The notes beneath the pieces are model-generated. The model did no database searches. It was not told where the DNA came from and was given only the letters and a program-made list of their open reading frames with translations. A DNA stretch of 64,000 nucleotides from Micromonospora trifolii. GTDB taxonomy: Bacteria; Actinomycetota; Actinomycetes; Mycobacteriales; Micromonosporaceae. The stretch covers positions 104,636-168,635 of the forward strand of contig NZ_JAKKFD010000023.1 in the NCBI RefSeq assembly GCF_022229005.1, written 5' to 3'. Position numbers and translations under genes: made by a program. This document shows positions 27,732 through 35,465 of the stretch, in pieces; positions within the stretch are counted from its first letter, which is position 1, and every line of letters starts with the position of its first letter.

Positions 27732-28181
27732 ATGGGCATCGCCGACGACGCGGTCGAGATCCGCGCGCAGGGCTGGCGCACCCTCGCCGCCCTGCACGGG
27801 CTGATCGAGACATCCCTGGAGCGGGCCCTGCAGGCCGACCACGACCTCTCCGTCGTCGAATACACGGTGCTCGACGCGCTCTCCCGGCAGGACGGCTGGC
27901 ACATGCGGATGAGCCAGCTCGCCCGCGCCGCCGCGCTCTCCGGCAGCGCCACCACCCGGCTGGTCACCCGCCTCGAACAGCGGGGGCTGCTCACCCGCAT
28001 CCTCTGCGCCGACGACCGGCGCGGCATCTACACCGAGCTGACCCCGGCCGGCTCCGAGCTGCTCGCGCAGACCCGACCCACCCACGACCGGGTGCTCACC
28101 GACGCGCTCGCCCAGGCGGAGGCCACCCCCGAGCTGGCGCCGCTGGTCGACGCCCTGCACCGGCTGCCGGCCACCCGCTGA
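27732..28181 (+). CDS. MarR-family transcriptional regulator
   Basis: A 149-aa winged-helix protein. ADHDLSVVEYTVLDALSRQDGWHMRMSQLARAAALSGSATTRLVTRLEQRGLLTR is the MarR DNA-binding region, followed by the wing CADDRRGIYTELTPAG. MarR dimers usually repress a neighbouring exporter and respond to small aromatic ligands. The ATG has AGGAGG upstream. The divergent MFS gene and the intergenic inverted repeats fit that model. Confidence 0.92.
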   Translation: MGIADDAVEIRAQGWRTLAALHGLIETSLERALQADHDLSVVEYTVLDALSRQDGWHMRMSQLARAAALSGSATTRLVTRLEQRGLLTRILCADDRRGIYTELTPAGSELLAQTRPTHDRVLTDALAQAEATPELAPLVDALHRLPATR

Positions 28182-28259
28182 CCGCCCCGCCGGCCCCGGC
28201 GACAGCGGGCGTACGGTACCCGCAGCCCCACCGGGACCGCCGCGCCAAGGAGGCAGCCG

Positions 28260-29567
28260 ATGCAGGACCGCACCCCTCGTCCGGAGGAGCTGGAGCCGAT
28301 CGAGCGCGCCGGCATCGACGAGCTGCGCGCCCTGCAACGTGACCGACTGCGCTGGTCGTTGCGGCACGCGTACGACAACGTGCCGCACTACCGCCGGGCG
28401 TTCGACGCGGCCGGCGTGCACCCCGACGACTGCCGGGATCTCGACGACCTGGCGCGCTTCCCGTTCACCGGGAAGGCGGAGCTGCGGGAGAACTACCCGT
28501 TCGGCATGTTCGCCGTACCCCGGGAGCGGGTCGCCCGCCTGCACGCCTCCTCCGGCACCACCGGCCGGCCGACAGTTGTCGGCTACACCCGCGACGACCT
28601 GCGCACCTGGACGCGGCTGATGGCCCGCTCGATCCGCGCCTCCGGCGGCCGTCCCGGCGACCGGGTGCACGTCGCGTACGGCTACGGGCTCTTCACCGGC
28701 GGCCTGGGCGCGCACTACGGGGCCGAGGAGCTGGGCTGCACTGTCATCCCCGTCTCCGGGGGCATGACCGAGCGTCAGGTCATGCTGATCCGCGACTTCG
28801 AGCCCGAGGTCATCATGGTCACGCCCAGCTACCTGCTGGCCATCGTCGACGAGATGCGCCGCCAGGGCGTCGACCCGCGCGCCACCTCACTGCAGGTGGG
28901 CATCTTCGGCGCCGAGCCGTGGACCGAGGACATGCGCCGCGAGATCGAGCAGCAGCTGGACATCCACGCCGTCGACATCTACGGGCTCTCCGAGGTGATG
29001 GGCCCCGGCGTCGCGACCGAGTGCGTCGAGACCAAGGACGGGCTGCACCTCTGGGAGGACCACTTCTACCCGGAGATCATCGATCCGGTCACCGGGGCGG
29101 TGCTGCCCGACGGTGAGCGGGGTGAGCTGGTGTTGACCTCCCTGACCAAGGAGGCGATGCCGGTCGTGCGTTATCGCACCCGCGACCTGACCCGGCTGCT
29201 GCCCGGCACCGCAAGGCCGATGCGCCGGATCGAGAAGATCACCGGCCGGACCGACGACATGATGATCCTGCGGGGGGTGAACATCTTCCCCACCCAGATC
29301 GAGGAGCTGATCCTGCGCACCCCGCAGCTCTCGCCGCACTTCCAGTGCGTCCTCGATCGGCACGACCGGCTGGACACCCTGACGGTACGGGTGGAGCGGC
29401 GGGCCGACATCGACGTGGACGCCGCCGAGCGGGCCGGCAGCACGCTGGTTCAACTGGTGAAGAACACCATCGGCGTGAGCGTGGCGGTCGACGTCCTCGC
29501 CCCCGACACCGTGGAACGGTCGATGGGCAAGATGCGCCGCATCGTCGACCAGCGACCGTCCGCCTGA
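28260..29567 (+). CDS. paaK: phenylacetate-CoA ligase family protein (PaaK-like)
   Basis: A 435-aa AMP-forming ligase. The phosphate-binding loop is LHASSGTTGRPTVVGYT, with SSGTTGRP at 97-104. It also shows YGYGLFTGGLGAHYGAEELG, VDIYGLSEVMGPGVATEC and the hinge region GRTDDMMILRGVNIFPTQIE. PaaK activates phenylacetate to its CoA ester for the paa ring-opening pathway. No other paa genes are nearby, so a different aryl acid is possible. The ATG follows AAGGAGGCAGCCG, a good ribosome-binding site. Confidence 0.9.
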   Translation: MQDRTPRPEELEPIERAGIDELRALQRDRLRWSLRHAYDNVPHYRRAFDAAGVHPDDCRDLDDLARFPFTGKAELRENYPFGMFAVPRERVARLHASSGTTGRPTVVGYTRDDLRTWTRLMARSIRASGGRPGDRVHVAYGYGLFTGGLGAHYGAEELGCTVIPVSGGMTERQVMLIRDFEPEVIMVTPSYLLAIVDEMRRQGVDPRATSLQVGIFGAEPWTEDMRREIEQQLDIHAVDIYGLSEVMGPGVATECVETKDGLHLWEDHFYPEIIDPVTGAVLPDGERGELVLTSLTKEAMPVVRYRTRDLTRLLPGTARPMRRIEKITGRTDDMMILRGVNIFPTQIEELILRTPQLSPHFQCVLDRHDRLDTLTVRVERRADIDVDAAERAGSTLVQLVKNTIGVSVAVDVLAPDTVERSMGKMRRIVDQRPSA

Positions 29568-29679
29568 CCGCTGCCCGACGTACCGGGCCCCCTAGATACG
29601 GCTCGACGACGAGGTCACGGAACGACTCGACCGCTGGCGGGCCGGCAGGTGTGGCAGTTGTCGACATAGGATCCTGCCC

Positions 29680-30786
29680 ATGCGCGTGCTGGTGGTCTCC
29701 GCTCCGCTCGTCGGGCACGTCTTCCCGCTGGTGCCGCTCGCGGTCGCGCTCCGCGACGCCGGCCACGACGTGCTGGTGGCCACCGGCGGTGGTGCTCTCG
29801 CCGCCGCCGACGCCGGTCTGCCGGTGCACGACATCGCGCCGGGCTTCGAGTTCGGCCGGATCGCGCTGCGGGTCTTTCCCCGCCATCCGCTGATCGCGCG
29901 GGCGGAGATGGCCGGCACCGCCGGCACCCGGGGCGCCGGCCTGCTGTTCGGCGCGCTCAACGACCAGCTCACCGATCCGGTGGTCGCGCTGGCCACCCAG
30001 TGGCGGCCGGATCTGGTGCTGTACGAACCGTTCGCGGTCGCCGGTGCGGTGGCCGCCGCACGCCTCGACGTGCCGGCCGTACGCCAGGAGAACGCCCTCT
30101 TCGACGGGCGGGACCTGGTCCGCGCCACCGTCGCCCGACTCGGCGCCGCGCTGCGCCGTCACGGCCTCACCGAGCTGCCCGCGCCGGCCGCCGCCCTCGC
30201 CGTGGCCCCGCCCAGCGTTGCCACCCAGGGCGGCTGGCCGATGCGCTACACGTCCTATGTCGGCGGCGGCGAGCTGCCGGCCTGGCTGCGCGAGCCGGGT
30301 GAGCGCCCCCGGATCCTGGTCACCCGCAGCACCCTGACCGGCCCCGGCGACCGGGGGCCGATGCCCGCCGTGGTGACCGCCGCCGCCGAGGTGGACGCCG
30401 AGATCGTGCTGGTCCGCCCCGACGAGCGGTCGGCCCGCTCGTTGCCCGCCAACGTGCGGGTGGTCGACTGGATCCCGCTCGACGAGGCGTTGCCGACGAG
30501 CGCGGCGCTGGTGCACCACGGTGGTGCGGGCAGCGCCTTCGGCGCCCTCGCCGCCGGTCTGCCCCAGCTGGCCACCACGGGCCCGGGGGACCGGCGGCAC
30601 AACGCCGAGCTGGTGGCCCGCCGGGGCGCCGGCCTGGCGCTGCGCCCCCGGGACATCACCGCGCGGGCGCTGACCCAGCTGCTCACCGACGAGCGCCTGC
30701 GTACCGCCGCCGTGCAGGTCAGCCGCGAGATCGCCGCGATGCCGCCACCGCCGGACCTGGTCGCGCGGCTGGCGGCACTGGTCTGA
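29680..30786 (+). CDS. UDP-glycosyltransferase-like (GT1/MGT family)
   Basis: A 368-aa GT-B protein. The N-terminal VLVVSAPLVGHVFPLVPLAVALRDAGHDVLVATGG binds the acceptor. The C-terminal LPTSAALVHHGGAGSAFGALAAGLPQLATTGPGDRRHNAELV is the nucleotide-sugar binding block. Related enzymes glycosylate antibiotics and lipids. No biosynthetic cluster surrounds it. TAGGAT at 29667-29672 lies 7 bp before the ATG, so transcription may begin at the start codon. Confidence 0.87.
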   Translation: MRVLVVSAPLVGHVFPLVPLAVALRDAGHDVLVATGGGALAAADAGLPVHDIAPGFEFGRIALRVFPRHPLIARAEMAGTAGTRGAGLLFGALNDQLTDPVVALATQWRPDLVLYEPFAVAGAVAAARLDVPAVRQENALFDGRDLVRATVARLGAALRRHGLTELPAPAAALAVAPPSVATQGGWPMRYTSYVGGGELPAWLREPGERPRILVTRSTLTGPGDRGPMPAVVTAAAEVDAEIVLVRPDERSARSLPANVRVVDWIPLDEALPTSAALVHHGGAGSAFGALAAGLPQLATTGPGDRRHNAELVARRGAGLALRPRDITARALTQLLTDERLRTAAVQVSREIAAMPPPPDLVARLAALV

Positions 30787-30866
30787 CTCTTGATCCGCGG
30801 GTCACGTCGTGACGACGGACCGCAGGGGTGGCGTGCCTACCCCGCGCCCACGGAGGTTGAGGACAC

Positions 30867-31529
30867 ATGCGCACCACCACGATCGGGGACATGAAGGTCC
30901 TGCTGCCGGACCTCGAACCGGACGACCTCGACACCACGACGGACCTGGCCGGCGGCCTCACCGAGGCCCTCGTCAACGGCGCAGCGTGGCACGGCTCGCA
31001 CCTGGAGGACCCCCGCATCCGCAGCAGCCTGATCACCGGCGTGGACCTGAGCGAGAGCACCTGGGGAGCCGGAAGCCTCTACGGCTGCGAGATAACCCGT
31101 ACCGACTTCTCCGGCGCGACTCTGACCGGCATGATCGTCGAACGTTGCGCCATTACCGGCTCCCGGTTCACCGGCACCAGACTCACCGACGTGCGCCTCA
31201 AGGACGTCCTGTTCGACCGCTGCCGCTTCGACTACGCCACCTTCCACCGCGTCACCGCCGCCGGCTCGGTCGCCTTCACTGACTGCACTCTCACCAACGG
31301 CGCGTGGTCCTCCTGCCGACTACCTCGCATCGCGCTGCGGTCCTGTGACCTCGCCGGCCTGGAATTGGACTCCTGCCACCTCGACGGCACCGACCTGCGG
31401 GGCAGCCGGCTCCAGGGACTCAAGACGCCGCTGGACAACCTGCGCGGCGTCACCCTCGACGAGGGCCAACTTCCTGACCTCACCCAGCTGACCGTCGCCG
31501 CCCTCAATCTCACAGTGCGCAACGATTGA
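30867..31529 (+). CDS. pentapeptide-repeat protein
   Basis: A 220-aa protein. From about residue 40 it reads as pentapeptide repeats with Leu/Phe in the centre: LITGVDLSESTWGAGSLYGCEITRTDF continues through LTGMIVERCAI and LEL..CHLDGTDLRGSRLQGL. Such repeats form a right-handed quadrilateral helix that can mimic DNA, as in gyrase-protecting Qnr/MfpA proteins. The function here is unknown. It has a GGAGG site before the ATG and is followed 12 bp later by a P-loop kinase gene, so the two may be co-transcribed. Confidence 0.88.
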   Translation: MRTTTIGDMKVLLPDLEPDDLDTTTDLAGGLTEALVNGAAWHGSHLEDPRIRSSLITGVDLSESTWGAGSLYGCEITRTDFSGATLTGMIVERCAITGSRFTGTRLTDVRLKDVLFDRCRFDYATFHRVTAAGSVAFTDCTLTNGAWSSCRLPRIALRSCDLAGLELDSCHLDGTDLRGSRLQGLKTPLDNLRGVTLDEGQLPDLTQLTVAALNLTVRND

Positions 31530-31541
31530 CGCCGAGGAGGC

Positions 31542-32117
31542 GTGGTGTTCGCTGACCCCACCGGTAGCCCGGACACGATCCTCGTCTGCGTTCGGGGCAA
31601 CTCCGGCTCGGGCAAGAGCAGCATCGCCCGCGAGCTACGACGCCGGCACGGCCGGGGCTGCGCCCTGGTCGAGCAGGACTACCTGCGCCGCATCCTGCTG
31701 CGCGAGCGGGACCTGCCCGGCGGCATCGCGCCTGCGCTGATCGCGCAGACCGTCCGGTTCGCGCTGGACCACGGCTACCACGTGGTGTTGGACGGCATCA
31801 TGCACGCTGGCCGCTACCGCGGCATGTTGACCTCCCTGCGGGACGGTCACCGCGGGCGGTCGCTGTTCTGCTATCTCGACGTGTCCCTGGCCGAGACCCT
31901 GCGCCGGCACCTCACCCGCCCGCAGGCCGGTGAGTTCACCGCCGAGCACATGAGCGGCTGGTACGCCGCCCATGACGTCCTGGGCTGGCCCGACGAACTC
32001 GTCCTCCCCGAGACCACCGGACTGGACGAGGCCGTCAACGCCATCGCCGCTGTGGCTGGGCTACCCCAGACCGGACGCGACGACGACGACCTGCTGCCGG
32101 ACGTTCCGTCCCCGTAG
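31542..32117 (+). CDS. P-loop kinase-like protein
   Basis: A 191-aa protein with Walker A RGNSGSGKSSIAREL at residues 18-32. It has EQDYLRRILLRERDLPGG and YHVVLDGIMHAGRYRGML, and a late FTAEHMSGWYAAHDVLGWPDELVL. It resembles zeta-toxin or antibiotic phosphotransferase-type small kinases. The substrate is unknown. Two adjacent GTG codons (31542 and 31545) follow GAGGAGG; either could start translation. It lies 12 bp after the pentapeptide-repeat gene. Confidence 0.82.
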   Translation: MVFADPTGSPDTILVCVRGNSGSGKSSIARELRRRHGRGCALVEQDYLRRILLRERDLPGGIAPALIAQTVRFALDHGYHVVLDGIMHAGRYRGMLTSLRDGHRGRSLFCYLDVSLAETLRRHLTRPQAGEFTAEHMSGWYAAHDVLGWPDELVLPETTGLDEAVNAIAAVAGLPQTGRDDDDLLPDVPSP

Positions 32118-32287
32118 AGCTAGCCCTCACCCCGCGAGGCCATGCCGCCCCCGTGGGCAGGCGAATCGGCATAGCCGCGAACAGATGGAATGACGCATCC
32201 TGGCTGGCCCCGATGACTCGACCATGATCATGCTCCCACCCCGCGTGGCCCCACCGGACGGACGGTCGACTGCGGCAGGATGACCGG

Positions 32288-32854
32288 ATGCGACACGTCG
32301 TGCTGTTCCACTCCGTGTACGGGCTGCGGCCCGCCGTGCGCACCGCCGCCGACCGGTTGCGCGCCGCCGGGCATCAGGTCAGCACCCCCGACCTGTACGG
32401 CGTCCCGGCCACCGACACCGTTGAGGAGGGCTTCGCGCTGCTCGACAAGATCGGCCAGGAGGTGGTGCTGGACCGGGCCCGCGACGCGCTGCGTGACCTG
32501 CCACCGGAGACGGTCCTCGCCGGCTTCTCGATGGGCGCCGGGGTGGCCGGGGCGCTGCTGGCCGAGCGCCCCGACGCGGCCGGTCTGCTCCTGCTGCACG
32601 GCACCGGCGGCGCCCCGGACGCGGTCCGACCCGGGTTGCCGGTGCAGCTGCACCTCGCCGACCCCGATCCGTACGACGCGCAGGACGAGGTCGACGAGTG
32701 GCAGCAGGCGCTGACCGACGCCGGCGCCGACCTGACGGTCTTCCGCTATCCCGGCGTGGGCCACCTGTTCACCGACCCGGACCTGGCCGAGCACTCCCCG
32801 GACGCCACCGCCGGAGTCTGGCCGCGCGTGCTGGCCTTCCTGGCCGCCCGCTGA
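32288..32854 (+). CDS. dienelactone hydrolase family protein
   Basis: A 188-aa alpha/beta hydrolase. VVLFHSVYGLRPAVRTAADRLRAAGHQVSTPDLYG leads, VLAGFSMGAGVAGALLAE carries the nucleophile elbow with Ser where many family members have Cys, and a C-terminal YPGVGHLFTDPDL carries the catalytic His. The expected reaction is ester or lactone hydrolysis on an unknown substrate. CAGGAT at 32276-32281 sits 6 bp before the ATG, so a leaderless transcript is possible. Confidence 0.85.
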   Translation: MRHVVLFHSVYGLRPAVRTAADRLRAAGHQVSTPDLYGVPATDTVEEGFALLDKIGQEVVLDRARDALRDLPPETVLAGFSMGAGVAGALLAERPDAAGLLLLHGTGGAPDAVRPGLPVQLHLADPDPYDAQDEVDEWQQALTDAGADLTVFRYPGVGHLFTDPDLAEHSPDATAGVWPRVLAFLAAR

Positions 32855-32914
32855 GCACCCGTCCCGCGGACCGCGCGTGCTCGGGTCAGGTGGACAGAGG
32901 CTGGGTCTGGCACC

Positions 32915-33844
32915 CTACGGCTTCAGCACGATCTTGCCTCGCGCATGGCGGGACTCACTCAGCTGGTGCGCGGCGGCCGCCTCTTGCAGAGAGAACACAG
33001 CCGCGACCGGCACTGTGAAACGACTCCGTTCGGCGAGTTCGCCGACGGCGGCGATTCCTTCGAGGGCCGGTGTGTCCGCGCCGGGGCCAGAGCCGCGCGA
33101 CAGGTGCACGCCGTAGGCCGCGGCGTTGATGTCGGCGATGCTCACCACCCTGTCCGGGCTCGCGACCAGGCCGACCAGGTCTGGCAGTGAACCAGAGCCG
33201 GCACAGTCGAGTACGACATCCACCCCGCCGGGCGACAGAGTGTGGACACGCTCGGCCAGCCTGGGGCCGTAGGTGGTCGGGATCGCTCCGAGCGAGGCGA
33301 GGAATTCATGGTTGCTGTCGCGGGCCGTGCCGATGACGGCCGCACCGCGAGCGACAGCGAGCTGGATCGCTGTCGTACCGACCCCGCCGGCCGCGCCCTC
33401 GATCAACAACGTGGTGCCGTCCGTGACGCCCAACCGGTCGAGCACTCGGGTGGCCGTCTCGATGTTGCCCGCCGCGCCGCCGGCCTGCTCCCAGGTCAGG
33501 GCGGCCGGCTTCGGTGCCCACGCGGCCAGGACGGCGTATTCGGCGTTCGCTCCGCCCATCTGGGCGTAGTCCGTGATACCGAAAACCTCATCGCCTATTC
33601 GAGCCGTGGTCACCCCGTCACCGATTTCATCCACCACACCGGCAGCGTCGACACCGGGCACGTGCGGCAGGCGGAGCGGAATCCATTCCTGGAATCGGCC
33701 GGCGCGAACGTAGGTGTCGGCCGGATTGACACCCGACGCCCGAACCGTCACCCGTATCTGGCCGGGTCCGGCGTGCGGTTCCGGTGTCTCCGACACTACA
33801 AGGACACTCGCGGGACCGTACTTCGAAAATTGCAAAGCCCTCAT
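32915..33844 (-). CDS. NADP-dependent quinone oxidoreductase-like (MDR superfamily)
   Basis: A 309-aa zeta-crystallin-type reductase. The GroES-like N-terminus includes VRASGVNPADTYVRAGRF and PHVPGVDAAGVVDEIGDGV. The Rossmann cofactor site is LLIEGAAGGVGTTAIQLAVARGAAVIGTAR. Structural zinc cysteines are absent. Family members reduce quinones or enones with NADPH. It is divergent from a TetR gene with only 50 bp between start codons, a common layout for a repressor and its target. Confidence 0.9.
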   Translation of the reverse strand: MRALQFSKYGPASVLVVSETPEPHAGPGQIRVTVRASGVNPADTYVRAGRFQEWIPLRLPHVPGVDAAGVVDEIGDGVTTARIGDEVFGITDYAQMGGANAEYAVLAAWAPKPAALTWEQAGGAAGNIETATRVLDRLGVTDGTTLLIEGAAGGVGTTAIQLAVARGAAVIGTARDSNHEFLASLGAIPTTYGPRLAERVHTLSPGGVDVVLDCAGSGSLPDLVGLVASPDRVVSIADINAAAYGVHLSRGSGPGADTPALEGIAAVGELAERSRFTVPVAAVFSLQEAAAAHQLSESRHARGKIVLKP

Positions 33845-33894
33845 GCGCAGGGACGCTAACGTGGGCCGCTGCCCGCCTCGCTAAAGTGAGAGCC

Positions 33895-34542
33895 GTGACC
33901 GATCGTTTGCCTCACGCTCTTCGCTCCGACGCCCTGGACAACCGCGAGCGCATCCTCGAGGCCGCTCGCGCCGTCTTCGCCGTTGACGGCCTGGACGTGC
34001 CGATGCGGGAGGTCGCACGGCGCGCCGGGGTTGCACCCGCCACCCTGTACCGCCGATTCCCGACCAAGGAGATGCTGGTCACCGAGGCATTCGCAGAACA
34101 GATGTACGCGTGTCGCGGCGTTGTCGACGAGGGCCTGGCCGATCCGGATCCATGGCACGGTTTCTGTCTCGTGATCGAGAAGATGTGTGAACTGCACGCA
34201 CGCGACCGAGGCTTTACCGCAGCTCTTATGTCGACCTTTCCCCATGCAGTTGATTTCGAGGCGCGCCGTGAATACGCGCTCAGAGCGATCGACGACCTGG
34301 CCCGCCGTGCGAAGGAAGCGGGTCGCCTTCGCGCCGACTTCGTCCTCGACGACGTCATCCTCGTGCTCATGGCCAACAGCGGTATCCACGTGACCTCGCC
34401 GACTGCTCAGGTCAGCGCCTCCCGGCGCTTCGCCGCGCTCGCCATCTCGGCATTCCACGCCTCTGCGGATGTCTCGCCGCTCCCGCCCGTGGCGCGCTTG
34501 GCGCCTCCGGCGTCGGTATCCGGAGGCGGCAGAGTGGGCTAA
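33895..34542 (+). CDS. TetR-family transcriptional regulator
   Basis: A 215-aa protein. The N-terminal helix-turn-helix is ALDNRERILEAARAVFAVDGLDVPMREVARRAGVAPATLYRRFPTKEML, and an all-helical ligand domain follows. The GTG at 33895 is preferred over frames reaching back to 33784, because those would run into the divergent gene. It probably represses the adjacent quinone oxidoreductase. Codon use is slightly less GC-biased than its neighbours (for example CTTATGTCGACC). Confidence 0.9.
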   Translation: MTDRLPHALRSDALDNRERILEAARAVFAVDGLDVPMREVARRAGVAPATLYRRFPTKEMLVTEAFAEQMYACRGVVDEGLADPDPWHGFCLVIEKMCELHARDRGFTAALMSTFPHAVDFEARREYALRAIDDLARRAKEAGRLRADFVLDDVILVLMANSGIHVTSPTAQVSASRRFAALAISAFHASADVSPLPPVARLAPPASVSGGGRVG

Positions 34543-34558
34543 TACTACCGGCGACCCA

Positions 34559-34580
34559 GCCGGCCGGGATCCCGGCCGGC
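34559..34580. terminator. 22-bp perfect palindrome between convergent genes
   Basis: GCCGGCCGG-GATC-CCGGCCGGC forms a 9-bp stem with a GATC loop. It lies 17 bp after the tetR stop, in the gap before the convergent hemerythrin gene. It could end transcripts from tetR. There is no T-tract. Confidence 0.45.
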
Positions 34581-34605
34581 AGGGTCGCCGCGTCGATCAT
34601 GTTCA

Positions 34606-34634
34606 GGGCGGGGCGGGGCGGGGCGGGGCGGGGT
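34606..34634 (+). repeat. GGGCG tandem repeat
   Basis: About 5.6 head-to-tail copies of GGGCG between tetR and the hemerythrin gene. Runs of four Gs at 5-bp spacing could fold as a G-quadruplex. The rest of the gap (34543-34682) holds no gene. Confidence 0.8.
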
Positions 34635-34682
34635 CTGGTCGCGAAGCCGACCCAGCCGCGTCGGGCGAGCCGCCGACCTTGC

Positions 34683-35375
34683 TCAGCGGGCGCTGGCACC
34701 GATGCGTGGGGGCGTGGCGGTGCCGTGCACCCGCTTGGCGTGGCTGGCGTACAGCCGGGGCGCGATGATCGGCATGAGCAGTCGCGCCGGCAGCGGGGCG
34801 TGCGCCAGCACCGCCTTGACCACCTCCGGGTCGCCCTCGTACATGGCCAGACCGAAGGCCAATGGCAGCTGCTTCTTCGGGGACTTGCTCATGCCGTGCT
34901 CGCCGAGCTGCATCCACTCCCGGGCGGTGACGTGCCGTTGCGCCAGCGGCAGGATCTCGCTCTCCTCCAGGGCCATGTGCTCGATCAGCGCGGCGCGCAG
35001 CTGCTCCAGGGTGTCCGCGAGCTGCTCACCGCCGCGTGCGGTACGGCGCCACTGGGGGAGGAGGGCGACCGCCGCCGCGTGGGCGTCCTCGATGGCGTGG
35101 TGCTGCGCCTCCATGGTGGGGACGATCGCCTCTGCCTCCGCGCCTCCGCGCTCCAGCAGCAGGGGCCAGAGCAGCAGGTCCTCGCCCTCGTGGTGCAGGT
35201 GCAGGATGTGGCAGAGCATCTCGGCGTGGGCGCCGACGACCTCCGCGCGCGTGGCGTCGCCCGGGGTGACGTCGCGGACGAGCTGCGGCAGCAGGCTGAA
35301 CTCGCGACGGAGCGCCGAGTGCGCCATGTACATGTCGCGTACGTCGGCCATGGCTTCGCGGTGGTTCTGGTTCAC
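34683..35375 (-). CDS. hemerythrin-domain protein
   Basis: A 230-aa protein. The hemerythrin HHE fold covers residues about 15-150, with iron-ligand candidates in HREAMADVRDMYMAHSALRREF, MLCHILHLHHEGEDLLLWPLL, MEAQHHAIEDAH and LIEHMALEESEILPLAQ. A di-iron site would bind oxygen or sense redox state. The C-terminal 70 residues (SPKKQLPLAFGLAMYEGDPEVV) are typical of actinobacterial relatives. The start is a GTG. The gene stands alone. Confidence 0.87.
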   Translation of the reverse strand: MNQNHREAMADVRDMYMAHSALRREFSLLPQLVRDVTPGDATRAEVVGAHAEMLCHILHLHHEGEDLLLWPLLLERGGAEAEAIVPTMEAQHHAIEDAHAAAVALLPQWRRTARGGEQLADTLEQLRAALIEHMALEESEILPLAQRHVTAREWMQLGEHGMSKSPKKQLPLAFGLAMYEGDPEVVKAVLAHAPLPARLLMPIIAPRLYASHAKRVHGTATPPRIGASAR

Positions 35376-35465
35376 GGTGACCTTTCCGAGGGATCAACTG
35401 GCACAGATCTGTTGATCATGCTCGGTACCACTTGGAACCGGCTTGGAATCCGCCAACCGGGACGG

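Noticed and set aside
34606..34634. GGGCG repeat as a variable-number minisatellite with function
   Set aside because: Only about six copies lie in a gap between convergent genes. No gene or promoter depends on it, so it is listed as a repeat only.
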